Positions 27,760 through 35,895 of a stretch of DNA of 64,000 bases are shown piece after piece. Under the pieces are notes generated by a model that saw only the letters and a list, made by a program, of their open reading frames with translations, was not told the DNA's origin and made no database searches. Numbering within the stretch: the first letter of the stretch is position 1; each line of letters starts with the position of its first letter. The DNA comes from Mesorhizobium jarvisii (lineage in GTDB: Bacteria; Pseudomonadota; Alphaproteobacteria; Rhizobiales; Rhizobiaceae): contig NZ_QZXA01000003.1 in the NCBI RefSeq assembly GCF_003601985.1, positions 186,001 through 250,000 of the forward strand. The letters run 5' to 3'. Both the position numbers and the translations under genes were made by a program.

Positions 27760-29268
27760 TCACACGTGCTTGCGTCCGCCGGTCTCGCGGAACCAGCTGT
27801 CGGGATAGGGATACCACCAGTCCTGGATCGCCGGTCTGTGGTCGATGATGACCATCTTGGAACGGCGGAAGGCATCGAGCCCCTGCCGTCCCAGTTCGCG
27901 GCCGAGACCTGACGCCTTCCAGCCGCCGAAGGGCAGGGCGTCATTGTCGATAAGCGGATTGTTGACCCAGACCATGCCGGCCTCCAGCCGTTCGGCCGCC
28001 TCATGCGCTTCGGCGAGATCGGTGGTGAACACCGAGGCGCCGAGCCCGAACGGGCTGTCATTGGCAAGCCGGATCGCCTCGTCGAAATCCTTCACGCGGC
28101 AGATGGCGGCGACCGGCCCAAAACACTCTTCGCGCACGATCGCCATGTCGGGGGTGACGCCGGTCAGGATGGTCGGTTCGTAGAACCAGCCGGTGTTGTG
28201 CGCCGGCGGGATGCGCCCGCCGGTAATTGCTTTGGCGCCGCTGCGAATGGCGTCATCGACAAGACGCATGACCTTGGCCCGAGCCGCTTCGCTGACCAGC
28301 GGACCAATCTCGGTCTTGTCCATGCCGTTGCCGATGCGCAGCGCGCGTGTCCTGTCGGCGAACAGGTCGACGAAGTGGTCATGCACGGCATCGACGACGA
28401 AGAAGCGCTCGGCCGAGGTGCAGACCTGGCCGGTGAGGTGGAAGGCGGCGGTGACGCTGCCGGCCGCGGCGACCTCCAGCGGCGCGTGCTTGCTGATGAT
28501 CAGCGGATCGCTGCCGCCGGCCTCGATGACGCAAGGCTTCATGCGTTCGGCGCAGGCGACAGCCACCGCCTTGCCGGCGGCGACCGAGCCGGTGAAGGCA
28601 ACCGCATGCGTGCGGTCGGACGTGATCAGCGCCTGCGCCGTGGCCGCGCCGCCGGGCAGGCAAGAGACCAGGCCTTCCGGCAGCGAGCGGAACACCGCCA
28701 TGTAGTCCAGCGTCGACAGCGTCGTCGCCTCGGCAGGCTTGATGATGCAGGCATTGCCCGCGGCAAGCGATGCCGCGACGGTCCAGCACATCAACAGGAT
28801 CGGAAAATTGTAGGGCATGATGTGGACGGAGACGCCATAGGGCTCGTAGCGCGCATATTGGAACGAACCGGCCTGCGTCGTGCCGGCCACCTTGCCGGCA
28901 TCGTCGCGCGCCATCTCGGCATAGTAGCGGAAGATCGGCGCGCAATTGGCGATCTCACCGATGGCTTCCGGGTAGGGCTTGCCCATCTCGCGCACCATGA
29001 GCTCGGCGCAGCGCGTGAAATCGGCCGCCTCGATGGCGTTGGCGACGGCGTGCAGATGTTTTGCCCGGCTCTTGGCGTCGAGCCTTTTCCAGGCAACTTG
29101 CGCCCTGGTCGCGGCGGTGAGCACGGCGTCGATCTCGCCGTCGCTGGCTGCGGCGATGGCGCCGGCCGTTTCCAGCGTTGCCGGATCGATCACCGCTTTG
29201 CTTGCGCCGGCCATCGGCCGGTAGTCCGGATTGACGAAGAAGGTCGGCCGGTCAGGGGAGAAATGCAT
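27760..29268 (-). CDS. NAD-dependent aldehyde dehydrogenase
   Basis: A 502-residue ALDH with the complete active site: Asn154 in 'MPYNFPILL', Lys177 in 'IIKPAEAT', Glu249 in 'CVIEAGGSDP' and nucleophile Cys283 in 'GQVCTSAERFF'. It probably oxidises an aldehyde made by the neighbouring PuuB-like oxidase, in the way PuuC acts in putrescine degradation; that link is inferred from location. The GGSDP motif places it in the succinate-semialdehyde/betaine-aldehyde dehydrogenase-like group. GGAGAAGGA precedes the ATG. It is the last gene of the minus-strand pot-GT-cupin operon. Confidence 0.93.
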   Translation of the reverse strand: MHFSPDRPTFFVNPDYRPMAGASKAVIDPATLETAGAIAAASDGEIDAVLTAATRAQVAWKRLDAKSRAKHLHAVANAIEAADFTRCAELMVREMGKPYPEAIGEIANCAPIFRYYAEMARDDAGKVAGTTQAGSFQYARYEPYGVSVHIMPYNFPILLMCWTVAASLAAGNACIIKPAEATTLSTLDYMAVFRSLPEGLVSCLPGGAATAQALITSDRTHAVAFTGSVAAGKAVAVACAERMKPCVIEAGGSDPLIISKHAPLEVAAAGSVTAAFHLTGQVCTSAERFFVVDAVHDHFVDLFADRTRALRIGNGMDKTEIGPLVSEAARAKVMRLVDDAIRSGAKAITGGRIPPAHNTGWFYEPTILTGVTPDMAIVREECFGPVAAICRVKDFDEAIRLANDSPFGLGASVFTTDLAEAHEAAERLEAGMVWVNNPLIDNDALPFGGWKASGLGRELGRQGLDAFRRSKMVIIDHRPAIQDWWYPYPDSWFRETGGRKHV

Positions 29269-29319
29269 TTTTGTCCTTCTCCACGCATGGAGCCTTTTGA
29301 GAATTCGTCCTACCGAGGC

Positions 29320-29664
29320 TCAGCGGATCATGTAGACCTTCTTGATCGTCTCGTGGACGGTGCAGACGCCTTTCCAGTCCTGCGGAAAGAAAGCCGCCGT
29401 GTCCGGCTCGATTTCGATCACTTCGCCCGATTCGTGCACATAGGTGCAGCGGCCTTCGAGGAAGTGGCAGAACTCGTCGCGGGTGACGTGGCAGTGCCAT
29501 TTGCCCGGCGTGCAGACCCATAGGCCGCATTCGGAACGGCCTTCCTGTCCCTTGTGGAGCAGCTTGCCCGAGGTGTGGGACTGCCCCTCGATCATCGTCG
29601 GGATGACGCCCCAGTCGATGAGGTCGGTGACGGCGAGCGGCCATTGCATGATTGGCGTGGTCAT
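29320..29664 (-). CDS. Cupin-domain protein, copy 1 (DUF861/cupin_3 type)
   Basis: A 114-residue single-cupin protein. Hallmarks shared with its two neighbours are 'DWG' near residue 19, 'ECGLWVCTPGKW', 'DEFCHFLEGRCTYVHESGEVIEI' and 'FFPQDWKG..TVHETIKKVYMI'. This is the cupin_3 pattern of (S)-ureidoglycine aminohydrolase-like and EutQ-like proteins. The classic His metal ligands are not obvious, so a metal-dependent reaction is uncertain. AAGGAA precedes the ATG. It lies 51 bases ahead of the aldehyde dehydrogenase. Confidence 0.88.
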   Translation of the reverse strand: MTTPIMQWPLAVTDLIDWGVIPTMIEGQSHTSGKLLHKGQEGRSECGLWVCTPGKWHCHVTRDEFCHFLEGRCTYVHESGEVIEIEPDTAAFFPQDWKGVCTVHETIKKVYMIR

Positions 29665-29686
29665 ATCGAATTCCTTGAAATGATGC

Positions 29687-30028
29687 TCACCGGCACATGA
29701 AGGCCTTGGTCAGCGTTTGCGTGATGATGGAGATGCCGGTCCAGCCGGCAGGAAAGAACACCAGCGTGCCGGCCGTGACCGGAATCTGTTCGCCATTCTC
29801 GTGGACATAGCTGCCGTGCCCCGACAGGAAATGGCAGAACTCGTCGGCGGCGAAGGTGACCTTGCGGGTGCCCGGCGTGCACGACCACAGGCCGCATTCG
29901 CTCGAGCCGTCCGGGTTCTGCGACAGGATTTTTCCGGAGGCGCGCGGCGCGCCGGCAAGGGTATTGCTGCCCGCGCCCCAATCTTCCAGTTCCACTGCCG
30001 AAGCCTTGGGCCAATGCGGTGTCGACAT
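29687..30028 (-). CDS. Cupin-domain protein, copy 2 (DUF861/cupin_3 type)
   Basis: A 113-residue paralogue of the flanking genes: 'EDWGAGSNTLAGAP', 'SSECGLWSCTPGTRKVTFAADEFCHFLSGHGSYVHENGEQIPV', 'VFFPAGWTG'. The start at 30028 is chosen because GGAGCTAGATCAC precedes it and the N terminus (MSTPHWPK) aligns with the other copies; a longer open frame upstream is antisense-frame noise inside copy 3. Of the three it departs most in the region after FPAGW (ISIITQTLTKAFM instead of CTVHET). Confidence 0.87.
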   Translation of the reverse strand: MSTPHWPKASAVELEDWGAGSNTLAGAPRASGKILSQNPDGSSECGLWSCTPGTRKVTFAADEFCHFLSGHGSYVHENGEQIPVTAGTLVFFPAGWTGISIITQTLTKAFMCR

Positions 30029-30048
30029 GTGATCTAGCTCCGTTGCTC

Positions 30049-30399
30049 TTAGGCCAGCATGTAGACGTTGCGCATGGTCTCGTGCACCGTGCACTCGCCC
30101 GTCCAGCCGGCGGGGAACATGACCACGGTCCCGGCCGAGACTTCTATCACTTCGCCGACATCCGAGCGGTAGGTCGCGCGGCCGGCGACGAAATGGCACA
30201 ATTCGGCGCGCGGGATCGAGAGCCGCCAGCGGCCCGGCGTGCACACCCAGATGCCGGATTCCGGCTGGTTGTTGGGGCCCTTGTGCACCAGCCTGCCGGT
30301 GGAGTGCGAGGCGCCGTCCAATGCGTCGGGCTGGGCGCCCCAGTCGACGAGATCGGTGCGGGTGGAGGCTTGATAGAGGTGCGGAGCGGAGGAGGTCAT
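30049..30399 (-). CDS. Cupin-domain protein, copy 3 (DUF861/cupin_3 type)
   Basis: A 116-residue paralogue: 'DLVDWGAQPDALDGASHSTGRLVHKG', 'PESGIWVCTPGRW', 'AELCHFVAGRATYRSDVGEVIEV', 'VMFPAGWTGECTVHETMRNVYML'. It replaces the Cys of 'ECGLW' by Ser and Phe of 'DEFCHF' by Leu. It is the first of the three in transcription order and is separated from the glycosyltransferase gene by 118 bases that contain a palindromic element remnant. GGAGCACG precedes the ATG. Confidence 0.88.
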   Translation of the reverse strand: MTSSAPHLYQASTRTDLVDWGAQPDALDGASHSTGRLVHKGPNNQPESGIWVCTPGRWRLSIPRAELCHFVAGRATYRSDVGEVIEVSAGTVVMFPAGWTGECTVHETMRNVYMLA

Positions 30400-30448
30400 G
30401 GACGTGCTCCGATGGCGGGATGCCTAATGTCGTCATGTTGCGCCCAGG

Positions 30449-30497
30449 CACCCCCCTCTGGCCTGCCGGCCATCTCCCCCGCGAGGGGGGAGATCAG
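30449..30497. repeat. Intergenic palindromic element fragment
   Basis: A short element with 'CCCCCCTCTGGCCTGCCGGC' followed by CATCTCCCCC-GCGA-GGGGGGAGAT. The second part is a strong hairpin. It resembles half of the longer rhizobial intergenic mosaic-type elements elsewhere in the window and sits inside the operon between the glycosyltransferase and cupin 3, where it could shape mRNA ends. Confidence 0.6.
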
Positions 30498-30517
30498 ATG
30501 CATCTCAAACATCGTGC

Positions 30518-31792
30518 TCACAGCAGCGCCTCCAGCAAGCCGGCAGCCTTCTCAGGCCCGTTCTGTGCGTGCATCTGCGCGGATGTCTTCGCCAGCCTCG
30601 CCTTCATCCTGGGGTCGGTCAGGCAGGCCTCGATCTTCGCGACCAACTCGGCGTCGTTCCAGTCATAGCGCGGCATGCCGAAGCCGTGGCCAGTTTCCTC
30701 GACGCGGGTGGCATTGTCGTGGCCATCCCAGACATAGGGCATGATGATGGCCGGCTTGCCGAAATAGAGGCACTCGGTGAACGAGTTGTTGCCGCCATGG
30801 TGGATGACGGCATCGACCTGCGGGATGACCGAAGGCTGCGGAAACCAGCTCTCGACGATGACGTTGCCGGGCACGTCCTTATACTGGTCCTTGTAGCCGC
30901 CGACATTGACCAGCGCGCGGTAGCGCGTCTTGCCCAGCGTGGCGATGATGCGCTTCAAGAGTTCGACATCGCCGGCGCCAAGGCTGCCGAAGGAGACATA
31001 GAGCAGCGGCCCGTCATTATTCTCAGCGAAGGTCGGCACGGCGTAAGGTTTCTCCTGCCGCACGCAGCCTTCGAGATACTGGAATTGTCGGGGGTCGAGC
31101 GGATGACGGCGCTTGAATTTCGCAGCTTCGGGATAGAGCAGCAAATTGAGATATGGCGAGGACTCGAAGAATTGGCCGACCGGGTAGGCCGCCTCGTTGT
31201 TGGCGGTGAGGAAGGCATTGAAGTCGTCATGGATCGGCTTGATCACCGCGTTGAAATGGTCGCGGTAGCGCTGGTGGCCGGCATGGTCGTTCTCGCCGCA
31301 ACCGGAAAGATGCGGCGGGATGTCCTCGTCCTCGATCTCGTTTTCCGAGCAGGAGATGACGCGCACCCAAGGCTTGCCGAACTGTTTGATCGCCGGGAAC
31401 AGGATGACGTTGTCGACGCAGATGACGTCCGGCTTGATGGCGGCCAGCACGCGCGGCAGATCCTTCTGCGCCCATTTGGCGCTGTCGACGATCGCCGTCC
31501 AGCAATCCTTCACATAGTTGTCGACCTGGTCGTAGGGCGATTTGCGGAAATTCGGGATGTGGCCGTTGATAAAATCCTCCCAGAATTTCGCCATCTGCTC
31601 GGGCGGCATCGGTTCGGACAGGTTCACCGTATGCGCCTCGAAGCCGTAGCCCCTGTAAACCTCGACAAAGCCGGGGTCGGACAGGAACACGGCCTTGTGG
31701 CCACGCGCCTCGACGGCCTGCGCGATGCCGACGGAATTGAGCGCCGGGCCGTAGGCGGCTTCCGGAAAAAAGGCGATCGTCTTCTGCGCCAT
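30518..31792 (-). CDS. GT1-type (UGT/MGT-like) glycosyltransferase, copy 1
   Basis: A 424-residue GT-B glycosyltransferase. The N-terminal acceptor half starts 'IAFFPEAAYGPALNSVGIAQAVEARGHKAVFLSDPGF'. The C-terminal nucleotide-sugar half has 'LLYVSFGSLGAGDVELL', 'SWFPQPSVIPQVDAVIHHGGNNSFTECLYFGKPAIIMPYVWDGHDNA', where HHGGNNSF (about residue 328) and the terminal D-x-D/N region correspond to the donor-binding signature of macrolide/UDP-glycosyltransferases. No signal peptide. The acceptor is unknown. GGAGAAGCTTG precedes the ATG at 31792; it lies ten bases after the importer ATPase gene. A homologue is encoded at 36845. Confidence 0.88.
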   Translation of the reverse strand: MAQKTIAFFPEAAYGPALNSVGIAQAVEARGHKAVFLSDPGFVEVYRGYGFEAHTVNLSEPMPPEQMAKFWEDFINGHIPNFRKSPYDQVDNYVKDCWTAIVDSAKWAQKDLPRVLAAIKPDVICVDNVILFPAIKQFGKPWVRVISCSENEIEDEDIPPHLSGCGENDHAGHQRYRDHFNAVIKPIHDDFNAFLTANNEAAYPVGQFFESSPYLNLLLYPEAAKFKRRHPLDPRQFQYLEGCVRQEKPYAVPTFAENNDGPLLYVSFGSLGAGDVELLKRIIATLGKTRYRALVNVGGYKDQYKDVPGNVIVESWFPQPSVIPQVDAVIHHGGNNSFTECLYFGKPAIIMPYVWDGHDNATRVEETGHGFGMPRYDWNDAELVAKIEACLTDPRMKARLAKTSAQMHAQNGPEKAAGLLEALL

Positions 31793-31802
31793 CAAGCTTC
31801 TC

Positions 31803-32876
31803 CTATTCTGCGAAAATTCTGACATCGGCGGCGTCCCAGCCGAGTTCGACCTGGTCGCCGGATGCGACAGGCCTGCGGTCAGCCGCATCCGCGGTGACGC
31901 GCACCAGGAACGGTTTTGGCGACAGCGGCGTGCGAACGTGCAGTTGCAGGTCGAGGCCGTGATAGGCCAGCGCCTCGACCGTGCCGGTCGTGCGGTTGGC
32001 GGTCTCGGCTGACGGGAACAATCGGATGCGCTCGGGCCGCACCGAGGCAACCGCCGATGCGCCCGGCGTGAGCGCTGCAGGGACCTTGCCAGCGATGCGC
32101 GCACCGTTCGCGGCGACCACGCCATCGGCTGAGGCCTTGCCCGGGATAAAATTCATCACGCCGATGAAGTCGGCGACGAAACGGTCGGCGGGATGCTCGT
32201 AGATCGCGTGCGGCGTGTCGCATTGCAGCAGCCTGCCGTCTTTCAGCACCGCCATGCGATCGGCCATGACAAGCGATTCTTCCTGGTCATGGGTGACGAT
32301 GACGAAGGTGATGCCGACCTCGTGCTGCAGGCGCTTCAATTCCAGTTGCATGGCGCCGCGCAGCTTCTTGTCGAGCGCGCCGAGCGGCTCGTCGAGCAGC
32401 AGCAGCCGGGGCCGCTTGACCAGGGCGCGGGCGAGCGCGACGCGCTGCTTCTGGCCGCCCGACAATTGCTCCGGCTTGCGGTCGGCGAAGGGGACGAGCT
32501 CGGTGGTCGCCAGGATGGCGTCGACGCGGGACCGGATCTCTTTCGCCGGCAAGCGCTCCATCTCCAGCCCATAGGAGACGTTGGCGCGCACGCTCATATG
32601 CGGGAACAACGCGTAAGACTGGAACATCAGGTTGACCGGCCGCTTGTTGGGCGGGGTCCTGGCGATATCCTTGCCGTCGAGCAGGATGCGGCCGTCGCTC
32701 GGCATCTCGAAACCGGCCAGCATGCGCAAGAGCGTGGTCTTGCCGCAGCCCGATGGGCCGAGCAGCGCGAAGAACTCGTTCTCGCGGATGTCGAGCGAGA
32801 TGCCGTCGACGGCGGTGACCCGGCCGAAATTCTTCGACACATGGTCGATGGCCAGCAGCGTGCGCGGTTCGCTCAT
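31803..32876 (-). CDS. Spermidine/putrescine-type ABC transporter ATP-binding protein (PotA-like)
   Basis: A 357-residue ATPase: Walker A GPSGCGKTT at 40-48, signature 'LSGGQKQRVALARAL', Walker B 'LLLLDEPLGALD', switch His in 'VTHDQEE', and a C-terminal TOBE domain (about residues 275-357, 'VRPERIRLFP'). The closest family is PotA/FbpC. It overlaps the permease gene by four bases and completes the importer. Confidence 0.92.
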   Translation of the reverse strand: MSEPRTLLAIDHVSKNFGRVTAVDGISLDIRENEFFALLGPSGCGKTTLLRMLAGFEMPSDGRILLDGKDIARTPPNKRPVNLMFQSYALFPHMSVRANVSYGLEMERLPAKEIRSRVDAILATTELVPFADRKPEQLSGGQKQRVALARALVKRPRLLLLDEPLGALDKKLRGAMQLELKRLQHEVGITFVIVTHDQEESLVMADRMAVLKDGRLLQCDTPHAIYEHPADRFVADFIGVMNFIPGKASADGVVAANGARIAGKVPAALTPGASAVASVRPERIRLFPSAETANRTTGTVEALAYHGLDLQLHVRTPLSPKPFLVRVTADAADRRPVASGDQVELGWDAADVRIFAE

Positions 32877-33676
32877 TGGCCGATGATTCCCCGGTTGAGC
32901 CGCTGCGACAGGGTCAGCGCGGTGATGCTTACGGCCATGACGATGGTCGCCAGCGCGTTGATCTCAGGGGTGATGCCGAAGCGGATCATGGCGTAGATCT
33001 GCATCGGCAGCGTGGTCGAAGCGCGGCCGGCGCCTGCGGTGAAGAAGGCGATGATGAACTCGTCGACCGACAGCGTGAAGGCGAGCAGCGCACCGGCGAT
33101 CACCGCCGGCGCGATGACCGGCAAGGTCACGCGCCGGAAAGTGGTGATGGCGGAGGCGCCGAGGTCGGCGGAGGCCTCGACGATCGACCAGTCGAAGCTC
33201 TTCAGCCGGGCGCGCACCACCGAGCAGACGAAGGCAAGGTTGAAGACGACATGGGCGAGGATGATGGTGTGCAGGCCCATGGTCAAATTGAGCATGGAAA
33301 AGAACGACAGCAGTGCAATCGCCAGCACGATGTCGGGGATGATCATCGGCGCAAAGATCAGGGCTTCCAGCCCCTTGCCATATTGCCGGCGCATCTCGAC
33401 GCCGATCGCCAGCAGCGTGCCGAGCAAGGTGGCGATGGCTGTCGAGACCAGCGCCACGATCAGCGTGTTGAGCGCGGCGGACAGGATCGCGGAATTGTTG
33501 GCCAGCGAGGCATACCATTTCAGCGAGAAGCCGGACCATGCCGTCGGCAACCCGCCTTCGTTGAAGGAGAGCGCCACCAGTACGGCGATCGGGATGTAGA
33601 GGAAGGCGAAGACGAGGCTCAGCACAAGCCACAGCGTACGCCGCGTCACAGGGGAACGCTCAGCCATCGGCGTCAC
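32873..33676 (-). CDS. ABC transporter permease (PotC-like)
   Basis: A 267-residue permease with six predicted spans and the EAA loop 'EASADLGASAITTFRRVTLPVIAPAVIAGALLAFTLSVDEFIIAFF' typical of PotC. The N terminus 'RRTLWLVLSLVFAFLYIPIAVLVALSFNEGG' also fits. It overlaps the preceding PotB-like gene by 17 bases and the PotA-like gene by four, indicating tight coupling. Confidence 0.92.
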   Translation of the reverse strand: MTPMAERSPVTRRTLWLVLSLVFAFLYIPIAVLVALSFNEGGLPTAWSGFSLKWYASLANNSAILSAALNTLIVALVSTAIATLLGTLLAIGVEMRRQYGKGLEALIFAPMIIPDIVLAIALLSFFSMLNLTMGLHTIILAHVVFNLAFVCSVVRARLKSFDWSIVEASADLGASAITTFRRVTLPVIAPAVIAGALLAFTLSVDEFIIAFFTAGAGRASTTLPMQIYAMIRFGITPEINALATIVMAVSITALTLSQRLNRGIIGQ

Positions 33677-34535
33677 CTTTGGTCTGCGCTGCCCGCCCCG
33701 AGGCGCGGTCGGCGGCGAGCGCCTGGACCATCAGCACCAAAAGCATGATGGCGATCAGCGCCATGGCGAGGGCAGCGCCGAAGGGCCAGTCATTGGCGGT
33801 GAGGAACTGGTCGTAGACGAGATTGCCGATCATCTGGAAACGGCCGCCGCCGAGCAGGGCCGGGGTGACGAAATTGCCGATAGACAGCACGAAGACGAAG
33901 ACCGCGCCGGCGGCGATGCCGGGCACGGTCAGCGGCAGGATGACACGGCGGAATGTGGTGGCGGCCGAAGCGCCGAGGTCGCGCGAGGCTTCGGCGAGTT
34001 CGGGGTTGAGCCGCGACAGCGGTGCGTAGCAGGCGAGGATGACGAAGGGCAGATAATTGTAGACGAGGCCGGCGATGACCGCGCCTTCAGTATAGAGCAT
34101 CGATGGCGGTTCGCCGGTATAGCCCAACCAGCGCAGGAGCTGGGTGATCAGGCCTTCGCGGTTGAGCAGCACGATCCAGGCATAGGTGCGGATCAAATAG
34201 TTGGACCAGAACGGCAGCACGGCGAAGAACAGGAACACAGGCTGCCAGCGGCGCGGGGCAGCGGAGATGGCGTAGGCGGCGGCATAGCCGATCACCACCG
34301 CGATCAGCGTGGCAGTGCCGGCGATGCGCGCTGACTTCAGGAAAATGCCGGCATAGAGCGGGTCGAAGACCAGCCCGAAATTCTCCAGCGTGAAGGTGTA
34401 GTCGATGCCGCCATAGATGCCGCGCCGGAAGAAGGCGAGCGCCAGCACCAGCGCGCACGGCACCACCATCAGCGCGGTCAGCCAGACCAGCGCCGGGGCC
34501 ATCAGCAGGGAGGAGCGAAGTCGGGTCTGGGACAA
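33660..34535 (-). CDS. ABC transporter permease (PotB-like)
   Basis: A permease of about 291 residues: 'LLMAPALVWLTALMVVPCALVLALAFF' is the first span, and 'EASRDLGASAATTFRRVILPLTVPGIAAGAVFVFVLSIGNFVTPALLGG' is the EAA loop region characteristic of PotB. The start is uncertain: I use TTG at 34535, which leaves a short basic N terminus before span 1; the ATG at 34502 would begin inside that span. The frame is open upstream through the potD-like gene, which is not coding in this frame. Confidence 0.85.
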   Translation of the reverse strand: MSQTRLRSSLLMAPALVWLTALMVVPCALVLALAFFRRGIYGGIDYTFTLENFGLVFDPLYAGIFLKSARIAGTATLIAVVIGYAAAYAISAAPRRWQPVFLFFAVLPFWSNYLIRTYAWIVLLNREGLITQLLRWLGYTGEPPSMLYTEGAVIAGLVYNYLPFVILACYAPLSRLNPELAEASRDLGASAATTFRRVILPLTVPGIAAGAVFVFVLSIGNFVTPALLGGGRFQMIGNLVYDQFLTANDWPFGAALAMALIAIMLLVLMVQALAADRASGRAAQTKGDADG

Positions 34536-34594
34536 TTTAAGGTACCGCTCAGGGCCGGCAGCCAAAGCACTGCCGGCCGTGATATCCGTGCCGC

Positions 34595-35659
34595 TTACTG
34601 CGCGGCCTTGATCTCGCTGACGATCTTGGAATAGTCGCGCTGGGCTTCGCCGACATCGCGCAGCTGCTCGAACTTGACGAGATCGGCCACCGGCATCGCC
34701 ATGTTGGGGAATTTCGCCAGGAAATCGGCGGGCAGGCTTTCCATCGCCGGCTTGTTCGGCACCTTGTAGTCGATGTTCTGCGCCGCCCAGGCGTGGTTCT
34801 TGGCGTCGAGCATGAAGTTGATGAACTTGAAGGCGTCGTCCTTGTGCTCGGAGGCCTTCATCATCACCATCGTGTCGACCCAGAGGTCCGAGCCTTCCTT
34901 CGGAATGACGTATTTGATCTCCGGCTTTTCGGCGATGCCGTAATTGCACCAGCCGTCCCAGGCCTGCACCATCAGCGCCTCGCCGGAAACCAGTTTGGAA
35001 TAGAAGGTGGTGTCGTCATAGGCGAGCAGGGTCCTCTTGGCCGAGATCAAGAGGTCCTTGACCTCGGCCATCTTGGCCGGATCGGTCTCGTTGACGGAAA
35101 AACCCTTGTCGAGCTGGCCCGCGGCCAGCAGCCAGCGGTCGGTTGCCAGCATGGTGGTCTTGCCCTTCAGCGCATCTGAAGGCGCGAGCAGATCGCTCCA
35201 GCTCGTCGGCGCCGTCTTGACCAGGTCCGAGCGGTAGCAGAGGCCGGTCGTGCCCCAGGTGTAGGGCACGGAGAACGCGTTGCCGACATCGTGCGGCAGC
35301 TTGGTCGCTTCCGGATAGAGGTTGGCGAGATTGGGGATCTTGGCGTGGTCCATCGGCTCGGTCAGACCGAGCTTGTTCAGCACTTCGGCAAAGGGCGAAG
35401 AGACGAAGACCACGTCATAGCCCTTGCCGCCGGCGGCGATCAGCTTGCCCATGATCTCTTCATTGGTGGCGTGCACCACCACTTCGCCGGAGACGCCGGT
35501 GGCGGTCTTGAAGGCGGTCATGGCGTCGGGCGCCATGTAGCCGTCCCAGTTGGAGATGACGAGGTCGGCGGCGATTGCCGGAGCCGACAGCGCCAGGGCA
35601 AGGCCGAGAGCGATTGAAGAGACCTTGAGCGCACGGCGCTCCGGGCTGGTAGCGGTCAT
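34595..35659 (-). CDS. ABC transporter substrate-binding protein (PotD-like, periplasmic)
   Basis: A 354-residue extracellular binding protein with a Sec signal peptide (basic residues RRALK, hydrophobic to about residue 31, cleavage after 'APAIA'). The mature start 'ADLVISNWDGYMAPDAMTAFKTATGVSGEVVVHATNEEIMGKL' and 'VPYTWGTTGLCYRSD' are PotD family features. The ligand should be a polyamine or another amine. GGGAGTC precedes the ATG at 35659. It heads the minus-strand operon, divergent from the GntR gene. Confidence 0.92.
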   Translation of the reverse strand: MTATSPERRALKVSSIALGLALALSAPAIAADLVISNWDGYMAPDAMTAFKTATGVSGEVVVHATNEEIMGKLIAAGGKGYDVVFVSSPFAEVLNKLGLTEPMDHAKIPNLANLYPEATKLPHDVGNAFSVPYTWGTTGLCYRSDLVKTAPTSWSDLLAPSDALKGKTTMLATDRWLLAAGQLDKGFSVNETDPAKMAEVKDLLISAKRTLLAYDDTTFYSKLVSGEALMVQAWDGWCNYGIAEKPEIKYVIPKEGSDLWVDTMVMMKASEHKDDAFKFINFMLDAKNHAWAAQNIDYKVPNKPAMESLPADFLAKFPNMAMPVADLVKFEQLRDVGEAQRDYSKIVSEIKAAQ

Positions 35660-35895
35660 GGCAGACTCCCATTCCGGTTGATCGTCGAATTCTGTGCTGG
35701 ACCGGACGCGACCCATGCCGCTGCCTTCGATCCTGTTCCCTCGGTCTTTTTTGTCGCCGATTGCCAGGACAGTACTATTGCAGAAAAAAGTACGTCAATC
35801 CATAATTTGCCAACCGACCGAGGAATCTGGCCGATTGCGCTTGCTCCGGCGATCAGCCAAACCAATGCGGTCACATCCGTCCGCCGAGACAAGTC

